A stretch of DNA of 64,000 nt. Origin: Byssovorax sp. GTDB lineage: Bacteria > Myxococcota_A > Polyangia > Polyangiales > Polyangiaceae. The stretch is taken from positions 1 to 64,000 of the forward strand of contig JANYGI010000034.1 of NCBI GenBank assembly GCA_025362495.1. The letters are read 5' to 3'. Of this stretch, positions 7,114 through 16,122 are shown piece by piece. How positions within the stretch are numbered: the stretch's first letter is position 1; every line of letters starts with the position of its first letter. The translations under genes were made by a program, and so were the position numbers. The notes below the pieces were generated by a model that had not been told where the DNA came from, searched no databases, and saw only the letters and a list, made by a program, of their open reading frames with translations.

Positions 7114-8853
7114 ATGAAGCTCGCCCCGCGCCTCGGCGCGATCGCTCCGGTCATCGCGCTCGCGCTCCACGGCTGGGGCTGTGGCAGCGCGCCACCTGCG
7201 CCGGTCGCCTCGGCTGCACCGCTGACGTCGGCCGTCGCGCCGCCGCCCGCGCCGACGGGGATGACGGCGGCCGACGTCGACGCCGCGATCCGCGCCGCGT
7301 GGGCGAAAGAAGGCCTCACGCCGGCGCCGACGATCGACGATGCGCGCTTCCTTCGCCGCGCGTACCTCGACGTCACCGGGGTGATCCCGCCACTCGACGT
7401 CGTCACGGCGTTCCTCGCCGACGGCGCCGCCGACAAGCGCGCGAAGCTCGTCGCCAGCCTCGTCGCGAGCCCGCGCTACGCCGATCACTGGACCGATCTC
7501 TGGGATCGCGTCCTCCTCGGTCGCGACGTGCGGGCGCGCCTCGTCGATCGCGACGCCTTCCGCGGCTGGCTCCATGGCGAGCTCGCGAAGAACGTCGGCT
7601 GGGACCGGATGGTGACCGATCTGCTCACCGCGACCGGCGAGAACCGCGCCGACGCGACCGGCGCGGTCAACTGGTTCGTGAAGTACCGCGACACCCCGCA
7701 AGACCTCGCCGGTGCGGCCTCGAAGCTCTTCCTCGGCGTCCAGATCCAGTGCGCGCAGTGCCACGATCACAAGACCGAGAAATGGAAGACCGACGACTTT
7801 CGCCGCTTCGCCGCGTGCTTCGCGAAGACGCGCACCGAGGCCGTCGGTGATCCCGGGATGAAGGACAAGACGTTCGCCGTCACCGACGCCGACAACGTCG
7901 CGATGCGCAAGCGCAAGGAGCCGGAGATCAAGGCGATCGTCGCCGCGGCCCCGACGGCCCTCGACGGCACCGACTTCTCCAGCAGCGACAACCGTCGCCG
8001 CGCGCTCGCCACCTGGATGACGGCGCCCGACAACCCGTGGTTCGCGAAGGCCGCCGTCAACCGCCTGTGGGCGCACTTCCTCGGGCGCGGCTTCGTCGAT
8101 CCGATCACCGATTTCCGGCCGGGAAACCCCGCGGTCGTGCCCGATCTCCTCGACGCGCTCGCGAAGGATTTCGTGTCATCTGGATATGACATACAGCGGC
8201 TGATCCGGCTGATCTGCGCGACCGAGGTTTACCAGCGCGCCGCCGCCGGGACGGCGAAAGACAAGCTCTGGTCGCGCTTCCGCACCGAGCCGCTCGCGCC
8301 CGACGAGCTCCTCGACTCGCTGGTCGTCGCCACCGGGGCCGACGCTGTCGCCGAGCGCGGCAACAAGAACCTCGAGGCCGTGCGCGAGCGGCTCGACAAG
8401 CAGATCTCGTTCCTCTTCGACGTCGACGAAGAGTCCGACGCGCCCGACTACGACGGCTCGATCCCGCAGGCGCTGTTCCTCCTCAACGGCGCCTTCGTCA
8501 ACAGCAGCGCGCGCGCCATCCCGGGCTCGGCCCTCGCCGAGGTGATGGCGCTCGCGGGCGACGACGACGAGAAGATCAAATCGCTCTACCTGCGCACGCT
8601 CTCGCGCGCGCCCGACGCCGGCGAGCTCGCCGCCGCGAAAGAGGGGCTCGCGAACCCGGCGGTCGAGGACGAAGAGCCCGCCCCCGATCCGAAGGTCGAG
8701 GCGAAGACGAAGGACAGGAAAGGCAAGGGGCGAGGCAAGGGTGTCGTCGGCGCGAAGGCTGGAAAGGCCCACGCCGCGCAGGGGAAGAAGGCCGCCTACG
8801 AAGATCTGTTCTGGGCCCTGCTCAACTCGAGCGAGTTCGCTCTCAACCACTGA
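7114..8853 (+). CDS. DUF1549/DUF1553 domain lipoprotein
   Basis: A 579-residue lipoprotein (lipobox near ALHGWGC, then a Pro/Ala linker). The DUF1549 region reads FLRRAYLDVTGVIPPLDVV with SPRYADHWTDLWDRVLLG; the DUF1553 region reads NPWFAKAAVNRLWAHFLGRG and ends ATEVYQRAA before a charged Lys/Gly/Ala-rich stretch near 8690-8790. A CAQCHDH motif between them resembles a c-type heme attachment site (CxxCH). Such proteins are abundant in Planctomycetes and Polyangiales and are nearly always paired with a DUF1501 gene, as here 12 bp downstream. The pair probably acts in the periplasm or at the cell surface. The substrate is unknown. Confidence 0.88.
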   Translation: MKLAPRLGAIAPVIALALHGWGCGSAPPAPVASAAPLTSAVAPPPAPTGMTAADVDAAIRAAWAKEGLTPAPTIDDARFLRRAYLDVTGVIPPLDVVTAFLADGAADKRAKLVASLVASPRYADHWTDLWDRVLLGRDVRARLVDRDAFRGWLHGELAKNVGWDRMVTDLLTATGENRADATGAVNWFVKYRDTPQDLAGAASKLFLGVQIQCAQCHDHKTEKWKTDDFRRFAACFAKTRTEAVGDPGMKDKTFAVTDADNVAMRKRKEPEIKAIVAAAPTALDGTDFSSSDNRRRALATWMTAPDNPWFAKAAVNRLWAHFLGRGFVDPITDFRPGNPAVVPDLLDALAKDFVSSGYDIQRLIRLICATEVYQRAAAGTAKDKLWSRFRTEPLAPDELLDSLVVATGADAVAERGNKNLEAVRERLDKQISFLFDVDEESDAPDYDGSIPQALFLLNGAFVNSSARAIPGSALAEVMALAGDDDEKIKSLYLRTLSRAPDAGELAAAKEGLANPAVEDEEPAPDPKVEAKTKDRKGKGRGKGVVGAKAGKAHAAQGKKAAYEDLFWALLNSSEFALNH

Positions 8854-8865
8854 TCAGGAGCCGCG

Positions 8866-10134
8866 ATGAACCGACTCGACAGCGATCGCCGACGCTTCCT
8901 CGGCACCCTCGGCGGCGGCCTCTTCGGCGCGCTCGCGGCCTCGTGGCTCGATCCGCGCGTCGCGCTCGCCGCCGGCGCCGCGCCCGCGGTCGCCGCGAAG
9001 GCCACCGCGTGCATCGTGCTCTGGATGAACGGCGGGCCGAGCCACGTCGACACCTTCGATCCCAAGCCGGGCACGCCGTCGGCAGGGCCTTTCAAGGCGA
9101 TCCGCACGCGGGCCAAGGGCGTGAGCATCTGCGAGCACCTGCCGCGCGTGGCGGATCAAGCGCATCACCTGGCGATCCTCCGCGGCATGTCGAGCCGCGA
9201 GGGCAACCACGATCGCGCGCGCTACCTGCTCCACACCGGCTACGCGCCGAACCCGACGGTGATCCACCCCGCGCTCGGCGGATGGATGAGCGAGGAGCTC
9301 GGGCCGAGCGGCGATTTGCCCACGTTCATCAGCCTCGGCGGGCCGAGCGCGACGGCGGGCTTCCTCGGCGCGCAGCACGGCCCGTTCATCGTGCAGAGCG
9401 CCGTCGAGGCGCCGCAGAACGTCGCGCGCGCGCCCGCCGTCGGCCCCGCGCGCTTCGAGAAGCGCCGCGCGACGCTGGAGAAAATGGAGGCGCATTTCGC
9501 GGCAGAGGCAACCGACGTGAAAGTCGACGGGCGTCGCGCCGTCTACGAGAAGGCGATCCGCATGATGCGCGCGCCGGGCCTCGGCGCCTTTGATCTCTCG
9601 TCGGAGCCGAAGGCCGTGCTCGACGCGTACGGCGACAGCGACTTCGGTCGACGGTGCCTCACGGCGCGTCGCCTGGTCGAGTCCGGCGTTCGCCTGGTCG
9701 AGGTCACGCTCGACGGGTGGGACACGCACCAGGACAACTTCGGCCGCACCACGAAGCTCATGGGCGCGCTCGATCCCGGGATGAGCGCGCTGATAGCCGA
9801 TCTCGAGAAGCGACACCTGCTCGAGAAGACTCTGGTGATCTGGATGGGCGACTTCGGCCGCACGCCGAAGATCAACGCCAACGACGGGCGCGATCATCAC
9901 CCGGGCGCATGGACCGCGGTGCTCGCGGGCGGCGGCGTGCGCGGCGGCGTCGCGCACGGGCAGACCGACGCCACGGGCGACACCGTGGCCGCGGGGAAGA
10001 TCGCCGTGCCCGATCTCTTCGCGACGGTGACGAAGCAGCTCGGGCTCGATCCCGACAAATCGTTCGATACGCCGTCAGGGCGGCCGATCGCGATCTCGGA
10101 TGGAGGGCGCCCGCTCCACGAGATCACGGGCTGA
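8866..10134 (+). CDS. DUF1501 domain protein with Tat signal
   Basis: A 422-residue protein. The N-terminus DRRRFLGTLGG is a twin-arginine export signal, so the folded, probably metal-containing protein is exported. DUF1501 belongs to the alkaline phosphatase/sulfatase-like superfamily. Visible blocks are LWMNGGPSHVDTFDPKPG near the start, SSREGNHDRARYLLHTGY, VTLDGWDTHQDN and VIWMGDFGRTPKINANDGRD, which supply the expected Asp/His metal-type residues. An AGGAG site lies six bases before the ATG and 12 bp separate the gene from the DUF1549 partner, so they form one operon. The exact reaction is unknown. Confidence 0.92.
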   Translation: MNRLDSDRRRFLGTLGGGLFGALAASWLDPRVALAAGAAPAVAAKATACIVLWMNGGPSHVDTFDPKPGTPSAGPFKAIRTRAKGVSICEHLPRVADQAHHLAILRGMSSREGNHDRARYLLHTGYAPNPTVIHPALGGWMSEELGPSGDLPTFISLGGPSATAGFLGAQHGPFIVQSAVEAPQNVARAPAVGPARFEKRRATLEKMEAHFAAEATDVKVDGRRAVYEKAIRMMRAPGLGAFDLSSEPKAVLDAYGDSDFGRRCLTARRLVESGVRLVEVTLDGWDTHQDNFGRTTKLMGALDPGMSALIADLEKRHLLEKTLVIWMGDFGRTPKINANDGRDHHPGAWTAVLAGGGVRGGVAHGQTDATGDTVAAGKIAVPDLFATVTKQLGLDPDKSFDTPSGRPIAISDGGRPLHEITG

Positions 10135-10177
10135 ACGCTCCGGCGAGGATCTCCCCCGCATGAGGGTGGCGGACACG

Positions 10178-10429
10178 TCAGGGGCCGATGGTGTGCTCGA
10201 TGAAGTCGTAATACTTGCTGTCGGGCGCCTCGAGATAGAAGTACATCCGGCCCGACGAGTTGGCCGGCATGTCGTACGCGGGCGCGTCGGCGATCGAGTG
10301 GACCTCGTCGACTCCGTTGTTCTTGAAGCTCCAGAACACCTGGCTGTCGGAGTATTTGCCGTTGGTGTGGTCCAGGAACTTGAACGTCATCACGTTCTCG
10401 GCCGCGGGGATGTTGCTCACGTCCCAGCC
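10178..10429 (-). pseudogene. Fragment of a GH64/thaumatin-like beta-1,3-glucanase-type protein
   Basis: About 83 residues read clearly as a protein: VSNIPAAENVMTFKFLD, then NGKYSDSQVFWSFKNN, then YDMPANSSGRMYFYLEAPDS and KYYDFIEHTIG. This matches the N-terminal part of the GH64/thaumatin-like glucanase family as I know it. A TGA immediately after TIGP ends it, and an in-frame TGA lies just upstream of GWDVSN, so there is no signal peptide and no catalytic part. It sits in the gap between the DUF1501 gene and the end of the minus-strand operon. I read it as a truncated remnant; a free-standing short protein is less likely. Confidence 0.6.
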
Positions 10430-10441
10430 TCAGGATGTTCG

Positions 10442-10457
10442 CGCGGGGGTATTCCCC
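10442..10457 (-). terminator. Short GC hairpin after the minus-strand operon
   Basis: CGGGGG and CCCCCG form a perfect 6-bp stem around a TATT loop, eight bases beyond the last stop of the seven-gene operon. No T tract follows in the minus direction, so it is at best a weak or Rho-assisted terminator. Confidence 0.4.
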
Positions 10458-10464
10458 CGGGAAA

Positions 10465-11064
10465 TCAGGGGCTGAACGCGCGCACGTGGAGGCCTACCCA
10501 GAACGCGGCGGCCGAGCGCGCCGACGCCAGCAGCCGATCGCCGTGCGCGTCGAGGTGACGGCGCGCGTGCTCGGCGGTCGAGGCGCCGTGCTCGGCGTCG
10601 GCCTCGAGGTGGACCATGACGAAGCGCACCTGATCGCGGCCGAGGCCCAGGCGCCCGAGGTTCTTCGGGGCCGCCTCGGCGAGGTGACCACCGACGCTCT
10701 CGAGGACGTAGAGCGCGCCGAGCCACGTCGCGGGATCGTCGCTCTCCATCCAGGCGCGATGGAACGCGGTCACGTCGGCGGGCGTATCGCCCGCGGTCGT
10801 GAGGTTGAACGCCGCGAGATCGGCCTCGGCGAGCCGGTAGTGCCCGGCCTCCTCGCGCGCGAGGCGATCGAAAAATGCCTTCAAATAAGGCTCTTTTGCG
10901 CGCGTGGCGGCGTGGCGCAGGCGCTCGCCGCTGCCGCGCGTGTAGTGGACCATCGCCGAGAGGAAGCGCTGGTAGCCCTCGAGGTTCGTCGCGGCGAGGT
11001 GCGGCTTCACGGCCTCGGCCATGCTCGCGGGGAGGCGCTCGAGCTCGTTCCAGGTGTCGCTCAT
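10465..11064 (-). CDS. Heme-oxygenase-like diiron (HDO-type) protein
   Basis: A 199-residue all-helical protein. It carries the ligand pattern of heme-oxygenase-like diiron oxidases/iron-containing redox enzymes: EEAGHY at about residue 68, LYVLESVGGHL with a Glu at about 130, and HLEADAEHG (HxxxDxxH) at about 150. Known relatives (UndA, BesC types) activate oxygen to cleave or desaturate fatty acids or amino acids. The ATG at 11064 has AAAGGA seven bases upstream and overlaps the stop of the CapA-like gene as ATGA, so translation is coupled. It is the last gene of the operon. Its substrate is unknown; a TENA-like or structural role cannot be excluded. Confidence 0.72.
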   Translation of the reverse strand: MSDTWNELERLPASMAEAVKPHLAATNLEGYQRFLSAMVHYTRGSGERLRHAATRAKEPYLKAFFDRLAREEAGHYRLAEADLAAFNLTTAGDTPADVTAFHRAWMESDDPATWLGALYVLESVGGHLAEAAPKNLGRLGLGRDQVRFVMVHLEADAEHGASTAEHARRHLDAHGDRLLASARSAAAFWVGLHVRAFSP

Positions 11065-12290
11065 GGAAGTCCTTTCGGATCGATCAGCGCGCCCAGCATG
11101 GCGCGGGCGTGAGCGTGGTGGGGATCGCGGGGCAGGGCAGGGACTGTCGCGCCGTCGATCCACGACGCCCCGAGGCCGCGCGCGCTCCTGGTCGGGATCG
11201 CGCGGAGGGTGGAGAACGCCGGCACGCCGCGCGCATCGCGGCCGACGTCGATCTCGAGGAGCGCGCCGGTGCGGCAGGCCAGCGTCGGCATGATCGTCGC
11301 GAGGTTACCGAGCGACCACGCGATCAGCGCGAAGCGCGGCGGCCCGCCTCGCGTCGCCTGGAGCGGGCATGCGGGATCGGCGCCGTCGACGGAGACCATC
11401 TCGACCGGCTGGAGCACGTGCGGCGACGAGCCGACGATCACGTCGACGCCGAGCTCGATCAGCCGCCGCGCGTGCGCGCGCTGCGTCGCGGCGGGCCAGT
11501 ACTCGTACTCGAAGCCCCAGTGCGCGAGGAGGATCACGAGGTCTCCGCCGGCGAGCTTCGCCGCCGTGATCTGCGCCGCGATCCGCCGCCAGTCCGGCTC
11601 GTGCGCGGGATCGCCGAAGCGCGCCACCGGGATCCCCGCGGGCGGGGCGCCGACGAGGTGGTTCACGTCGTAGGTCACCGCCGTCAGGCCGACCGCGAGA
11701 TCGCCGACGCGGACGCCGCTGATGGCGTCGCCGGGATCGACGCCGCCGAGCACCTCCACGCCGAGGCTCTCGATCGTGTCGCGCGTGCGTCGCAGCCCGT
11801 CGTGGCCTTGATCAAGCGCGTGGTTGTTGCAGAGCGACACCACGCAGGGCCGGTCGCTGCGCCAGGCGTCGAGGTACTCGGGCGGGCTGTTGTAGTGGAG
11901 CGTCTCGTAGACGAAGCGCGGCACCGGGCGCTCGGGATCCATCGGCGTCTCGAGGTTGACGATGGCGAGATCGGCCGCGGCGATCCGCGCGCGCAGCGGC
12001 GGCGCCATCGTCTCGCGGAAGCCCGAGCGGATCCACATCAGATCACCGCCCGCGATCACCCGCACCGGCGAGCGGACCGCGCGGCTCCACGCGCCGCCCT
12101 CCAGGTAGGCCCGGGCGCGCGCGTGGTGCTCGCTGTCATCCATCGTCCACGGTGTGCGACGGTGGACGACGCTCTTGACCAGGTAGCGCAAGTTGCGGTC
12201 CCAGCGCCACAGCGGCCAGGGCCCGTCCTCGTAGCGGATGCCCTCGTAGAGCGCGGCGAGGCGCGGTGATCTCGGCGCGGGGACGCTCAA
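11061..12290 (-). CDS. CapA-family (PGA_cap) metallophosphatase-like protein
   Basis: A 409-residue protein with the CapA/PgsA metallophosphoesterase signature: VRVIAGGDLMW, LAIVNLETPM at about residue 111, SLCNNHALDQGHDGLRRT at about 155, LLAHWGFEYEYW and IVGSSPHVLQPVEM. No signal peptide or membrane anchor is seen, unlike true capsule CapA, so a cytoplasmic hydrolase is possible. The start is taken as TTG at 12290 because AAAGGAG lies seven bases upstream and the TTG overlaps the desaturase stop (TTGA). An unusual N-terminal part (about 80 residues, rich in Trp and Arg) precedes the domain. It is the sixth gene of the operon. Confidence 0.8.
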   Translation of the reverse strand: MSVPAPRSPRLAALYEGIRYEDGPWPLWRWDRNLRYLVKSVVHRRTPWTMDDSEHHARARAYLEGGAWSRAVRSPVRVIAGGDLMWIRSGFRETMAPPLRARIAAADLAIVNLETPMDPERPVPRFVYETLHYNSPPEYLDAWRSDRPCVVSLCNNHALDQGHDGLRRTRDTIESLGVEVLGGVDPGDAISGVRVGDLAVGLTAVTYDVNHLVGAPPAGIPVARFGDPAHEPDWRRIAAQITAAKLAGGDLVILLAHWGFEYEYWPAATQRAHARRLIELGVDVIVGSSPHVLQPVEMVSVDGADPACPLQATRGGPPRFALIAWSLGNLATIMPTLACRTGALLEIDVGRDARGVPAFSTLRAIPTRSARGLGASWIDGATVPALPRDPHHAHARAMLGALIDPKGLP

Positions 12291-13270
12291 CGGCGATCTC
12301 CTTTCAGGAAGCGGTGGCCATCGCTCACGTGGACGGGACCGGCGCGAAACGCCGCCCAGAACACGCGAAAGTAGCCGTCGAAGAGCGGCGCGTCGCGCTC
12401 GACCAGCGCCCCGCGGATCCGCGCGTGAACGCGGGCGAGGTTGTACCCGGGCACGCGCGGAAACAGGTGGTGATCGAGGTGGTAGTTGAGCCCGTTCCAG
12501 ATCCACGACCACAGCGCCGTCGTGCGCACCGTCGTCGCGGTGTGGAAGCGATCGCCCTTCCAGGTGTTGGCGAAATGATCCGACACCGACTTCAGGCCGT
12601 TCCACGGCGTCGCGAAGAGCAGCGGGACCAGCCAGATCTGGAGCGCGATCGAGACGAGGCCGCGCGGCGCCAGGACGAAGCGGAACACGATCACGTACGC
12701 GAGCGCGTAGAGGAAGAGCTCGGCGAGGTGGCGCGGCCAGGCGCGGCGCGCGTAGAAGACCGCGGGATACAGCACGTTGAAGTGCAGCGGCGCCAGCGCG
12801 AGGCCGAGGAAGATCACCACGTAGTACTGGGCCTTCACGAGGCCACCGGCCGCGCCGACGTTGTACGCGTCGGGATCACGCTCGGTGCGGTTGTACCAGT
12901 GGTGACGCAGGTGGGCGTGGCGCGCGGCGCTGTACGAGACCCCGAAGAGCGCGCTGAAGAGGTGCCCGTAGAGCTCGTTCTGCCAGGGCTTCGCGAAGAG
13001 GTTGTGGTGCCATGCGTCGTGCCCGAGCTGGACCAGGCCATTGATCAGGAAACCGGCGAAAATCCAGAGCGGAATGCGCGCCCACCAGGGCTCGACGCGC
13101 GTCGCGGCGAGGCCGAGCGCGAGCCACGCGGCGAAGAGCAGCGCCGTCATGCCGAGCGCGTACGCGGCGCGCGGCCGGGTGAGCTCGCGCAGCTCGTCGC
13201 GATCGATGGGCAACCCCGCGGTGCCGCGCGAGGGCTCCAGCGCGTCGTCGGGATCGTGGTCGGCGATCAT
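12287..13270 (-). CDS. Membrane fatty acid desaturase
   Basis: A 327-residue membrane protein with the three histidine boxes of membrane diiron desaturases: HDAWHHN (about residue 83), HAHLRHHW (about 118) and NYHLDHHLFPRVP (about 262). Hydrophobic segments flank them (ALLFAAWLALGLAA, IPLWIFAGFLINGLV, YYVVIFLGLALAPL, VSIALQIWLVPLLF). The family inserts double bonds or hydroxyls in acyl chains or carotenoids at the inner membrane. The ATG at 13270 overlaps the stop of the upstream methyltransferase (ATGA) and has CCGGAG upstream. Acyltransferase and methyltransferase neighbours suggest a dedicated lipid product. Confidence 0.9.
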   Translation of the reverse strand: MIADHDPDDALEPSRGTAGLPIDRDELRELTRPRAAYALGMTALLFAAWLALGLAATRVEPWWARIPLWIFAGFLINGLVQLGHDAWHHNLFAKPWQNELYGHLFSALFGVSYSAARHAHLRHHWYNRTERDPDAYNVGAAGGLVKAQYYVVIFLGLALAPLHFNVLYPAVFYARRAWPRHLAELFLYALAYVIVFRFVLAPRGLVSIALQIWLVPLLFATPWNGLKSVSDHFANTWKGDRFHTATTVRTTALWSWIWNGLNYHLDHHLFPRVPGYNLARVHARIRGALVERDAPLFDGYFRVFWAAFRAGPVHVSDGHRFLKGDRR

Positions 13271-13887
13271 CGGCGCGCTCCGGGGAGATAGCGCGGCGTG
13301 CGCGCGCAGTAGTCGGCGTACGTCGCGCCGAAGCGCTCGCGCAGGAAGGCCTCTTCCGCGAGGACGAGGCCGTGGATGCCGAGGCCGACGAGGCCGCACA
13401 GCGCCAGCAGGAGCGCCGATGGATGCCAGAGCGTCATGCCGGCGAGGAACGTCCACGAGCCGACGTAGATCGGGTTGCGGGTGAGCGCGTGGAGCCCGCC
13501 GCGTCGCAGCTCGGAGGGAGCGTCGCGCGGGTCCTGGCCGACCCGGAACGCCGCGCCCATCGAGGCCTGACTCGCGGCCATGAGCGCGAGGCCGAGCACG
13601 GCGATCGACCACGAAATCAAGGGGGAAACGACGAAGAGAGAGTGACCCGGGAGCGAGGCGCGGAACCCGCTCGAGGTGGCCGAGGCGATCAGCGTCGCCG
13701 CCCAGCCGAGCGACGCGACGGAGACGAAGCGCGTGACACGCTGGTGCGACGACGAGCCGCGTCGGTAGAGCACGAGCGGGCTGCGACGGAAGCGGATCCA
13801 GTGCACCGCCGCGGATCCGAAATGGCCCACGACGAGGTGCAGCGACGCGAACGCGAGGTGGAGCCCCGGCGCCTCTTCGAGCGTCAC
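13267..13887 (-). CDS. ICMT/PEMT-like membrane methyltransferase
   Basis: A 206-residue protein with several membrane segments (LHLAFASLHLVVGHFGSAA; SLFVVSPLISWSIAVLGLAL; LLLALCGLVGLGIHGLVL). The C-terminal block GLHALTRNPIYVGSW and later EEAFLRERFGATYADYC is the conserved SAM-binding pattern of isoprenylcysteine methyltransferase, phospholipid methyltransferase and NnrU-type proteins. The GTG start at 13887 overlaps the stop of the upstream acyltransferase gene (GTGA) with GAGGTG just before it. A small membrane-embedded or lipid-linked acceptor is likely, in keeping with the neighbouring desaturase. Confidence 0.82.
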   Translation of the reverse strand: MTLEEAPGLHLAFASLHLVVGHFGSAAVHWIRFRRSPLVLYRRGSSSHQRVTRFVSVASLGWAATLIASATSSGFRASLPGHSLFVVSPLISWSIAVLGLALMAASQASMGAAFRVGQDPRDAPSELRRGGLHALTRNPIYVGSWTFLAGMTLWHPSALLLALCGLVGLGIHGLVLAEEAFLRERFGATYADYCARTPRYLPGARR

Positions 13888-15158
13888 GCGATCACCTCGG
13901 ATCGCAGGCCGTGATGACGCGCGAGCCAGGCGCTCATCGCGTCGACGAAGGCCTCGAGATCGGCGCGCGACCATAGTCCCTCGAAGCTCGACGCGTTGAG
14001 GATCAGCGCGCCGCCGAGCGAGTACCCGTTGGCGCCCCAGGTCGGCGTGTGCGTGCAGACGTGGAGGATGGGAAAGGGCGCGTCGGCGAAGTGGCGATCG
14101 AGCGTGCCCACGTAGGTCGTCACCATGGTGTTGGCGCGGAGCGGCGCGAGAAAGTCAGGGCGAACGTGGGTGCGGAGCATCGCCGTCGACGCGACGCGCG
14201 AGGCCATGAGGCACTCGATCAGCGTGGCCCACGGGACGCCCGCGCGCAGGAGGCGGCCGAGCTCGTCGGGTACGAGGCGAGCGAGCTTTACGGGGTGGTC
14301 GAGCGCGGCGCGCACGGCGGCGCTGTCGATCTCGACGGGGACGGCGGAGCAGCCGTTCTCCAGGGTGGCGCCGACGCCGAGCTCACGGCGGAGATCGATC
14401 GGGACGCGCAGGCGGATCGGCGCGGTCCACGTGGCGTGGCGATCGTGGGCGCACATCCCGGCGAGCACGGCCGCGAAGAACAGGCCCGAGCGCGCTTCGG
14501 GGCCGAAGCGGTCGCCGAGCGGGACGCGCAGCGTGGCCAGCATCGGCGCGCCGACGGTGTCGCTGCGGCGGCCGAGCGCCTGGCCGCGGCGCGCGAGGAC
14601 GCGGCGGCGTGGATCGAGGATGGCAGGGAGCGCTCGCAGGCGCTTCGCGGCGCCTGCGAGCGCGCGAGCGTCGGAGATCTGCGCGGGGCCGAGGCGCGTC
14701 TCGGGGCGGGGAGCACCCGCGAGGATCTGCCACAGGCGCCGGTTCAAGTGCATCTGCGAGCGCGCGTCGCCGATGGCGTGGTGGAGCTGGAGCGCGACGA
14801 GGGCCGCCCCGTCCACGTCGTCAACGAGCGGAGCCACCGTGATCCGCAGCGGGACGTCGCGCGCGAGATCGATGGGCTCGCGCAGCAGCCGCGCGATGAG
14901 CTCGCGCCGCGGAGTGGCGGGCAGCTCGCGCACGGCGCGGGTGACGTCGGCGTCGGTGCGCGAGCGCGGGATCCAGTCGTTCTGCGCGGGATCCCAGGCG
15001 AAGCGCAGGCGCTCGATCTCGGCGACGAGCTGGCCCACCGCGCGGCGGAGCGCCTCGACGCGCGGCGCGGCGCGGGTGGTGATGAGCTCGCTGATCCAGA
15101 TCGGCGCGAGCTCGCCGTCGACCCGCGCGAGGAGGCGATCTACGTAGTTTGCGCGCAT
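13884..15158 (-). CDS. Condensation-domain/wax-synthase-like acyltransferase
   Basis: A 424-residue stand-alone member of the chloramphenicol-acetyltransferase/condensation superfamily. The catalytic motif HHxxxDG appears as LQLHHAIGDA at about residue 126, with Ala replacing the usual Gly; both His and the Asp are kept. Other blocks are PIWISELITTRAAPRVEAL near the N-terminus, ATWTAPIRLRVPIDLRRELG, NTMVTTYVGTLDRHF and WGANGYSLGGALILNASS, which fit wax ester synthase/DGAT or an NRPS-like C domain. It probably joins an acyl group to an alcohol or amine. Start 15158 is used (alternative 15170). It overlaps the upstream gene by 19 bp. Confidence 0.75.
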   Translation of the reverse strand: MRANYVDRLLARVDGELAPIWISELITTRAAPRVEALRRAVGQLVAEIERLRFAWDPAQNDWIPRSRTDADVTRAVRELPATPRRELIARLLREPIDLARDVPLRITVAPLVDDVDGAALVALQLHHAIGDARSQMHLNRRLWQILAGAPRPETRLGPAQISDARALAGAAKRLRALPAILDPRRRVLARRGQALGRRSDTVGAPMLATLRVPLGDRFGPEARSGLFFAAVLAGMCAHDRHATWTAPIRLRVPIDLRRELGVGATLENGCSAVPVEIDSAAVRAALDHPVKLARLVPDELGRLLRAGVPWATLIECLMASRVASTAMLRTHVRPDFLAPLRANTMVTTYVGTLDRHFADAPFPILHVCTHTPTWGANGYSLGGALILNASSFEGLWSRADLEAFVDAMSAWLARHHGLRSEVIA

Positions 15159-16114
15159 GCCGACAGCCATCCTTCCACGAGCGCGCGGCCGGGTGGAGCG
15201 AGGGCGGCCGCCGCGAGCGCGACCCTCGCGTCGTCGCGCCGCGAGCCGGGGAGCCGCTGCAAGATCACCTCGTCGGGGCGCGTCACGTGCGGCCTCACGC
15301 CCACCGGCACGAACCCGACGCGCTCCAGCGCGGGGAACGCGGCCACGAGCTGATCGCAGGGCAGGTGCAGGAGATCGACGCGCGCGGTCTCGGCGTCGAG
15401 CGCGGCCGCGAGCGGCATCCCCCGGGGCGGTCGCATCACCACGCGCCGCAGCAGATCGAGGGCCGGGTTGCGCTCGATCGTCTCGAGCCCGAGCCGGTGC
15501 AGCGTCAACGTCGCGTCGCAGGGGAGCGCGGTGATCTCGAGATCGGCGAACACGCCCCCGAGCCACGCGCCCCAGGGCCCGCGCGGTACCAGCACCACGT
15601 GCGGCCGAGCTGGCAGGCGATCCGGGCGCACCACGGTGGTCATCGTCAGCGCCTGCATCGGCGTCGTCGGGTGCGCGAGGCCGACGAGGCGCTCGCCTTC
15701 CACGTAGTCGACGATCACGCCGGTGGGGCGCGCGCGCATGTACCGCGCGGCGTAGCGCTGCGCGAGCGGGTGCCAGGTCGAGGTGTTCTGGTGGACGAAG
15801 ACGCAGCGATCGCCGAGCCAGGCGAGGAGGCGATCCCACACGACGGCGTCGGGGGTGCCGGCGCGCGCTCGCGCTCCGCGGAACGAGAGGCCGGACTCGA
15901 CATAGTCGCCGAGCGAGTCCTTGAAGAGGAACGCGGTGTGGCTGAGCAGCTGGCCCGCCGGCTCGAAATCGCCCCAGAGCGCCGCGCGGTTCGATCGGAT
16001 CAGCGCGGCCACGCCGCCGGGCTCGTAGAGCGCGCGGTACGAGTACGTGTCGCCGTACACCTCCCGCAGGAGCGCGACGAAGGCCGGCTCGTCACGCTCC
16101 TGGAGCAAGCGCAT
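15140..16114 (-). CDS. GNAT-like protein, function unknown
   Basis: A 324-residue protein. The first about 110 residues (EPAFVALLREVYGDTYSYR, GQLLSHTAFLFKDSLGDYVE, SGLSFRGARARAGTPDAV) look like an N-acetyltransferase fold with a beta-4/beta-5 strand pattern. The C-terminal half has a second alpha/beta part including PHVVLVPRGPWGAWLGGV and ERVGFVPVGVRPHV. It may be a double-GNAT protein. The ATG at 16114 lies eight bases after the phosphohexomutase stop. It is the second gene of the operon; acyl-CoA-dependent modification of the pathway product is a reasonable guess only. Confidence 0.55.
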   Translation of the reverse strand: MRLLQERDEPAFVALLREVYGDTYSYRALYEPGGVAALIRSNRAALWGDFEPAGQLLSHTAFLFKDSLGDYVESGLSFRGARARAGTPDAVVWDRLLAWLGDRCVFVHQNTSTWHPLAQRYAARYMRARPTGVIVDYVEGERLVGLAHPTTPMQALTMTTVVRPDRLPARPHVVLVPRGPWGAWLGGVFADLEITALPCDATLTLHRLGLETIERNPALDLLRRVVMRPPRGMPLAAALDAETARVDLLHLPCDQLVAAFPALERVGFVPVGVRPHVTRPDEVILQRLPGSRRDDARVALAAAALAPPGRALVEGWLSACAQTT

Positions 16115-16122
16115 CCCGGCGT

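Noticed and set aside
10875-13291. Long plus-strand frames across the minus-strand operon
   Set aside because: They are shadows of the CapA-like and desaturase genes, which carry clear motifs on the minus strand.
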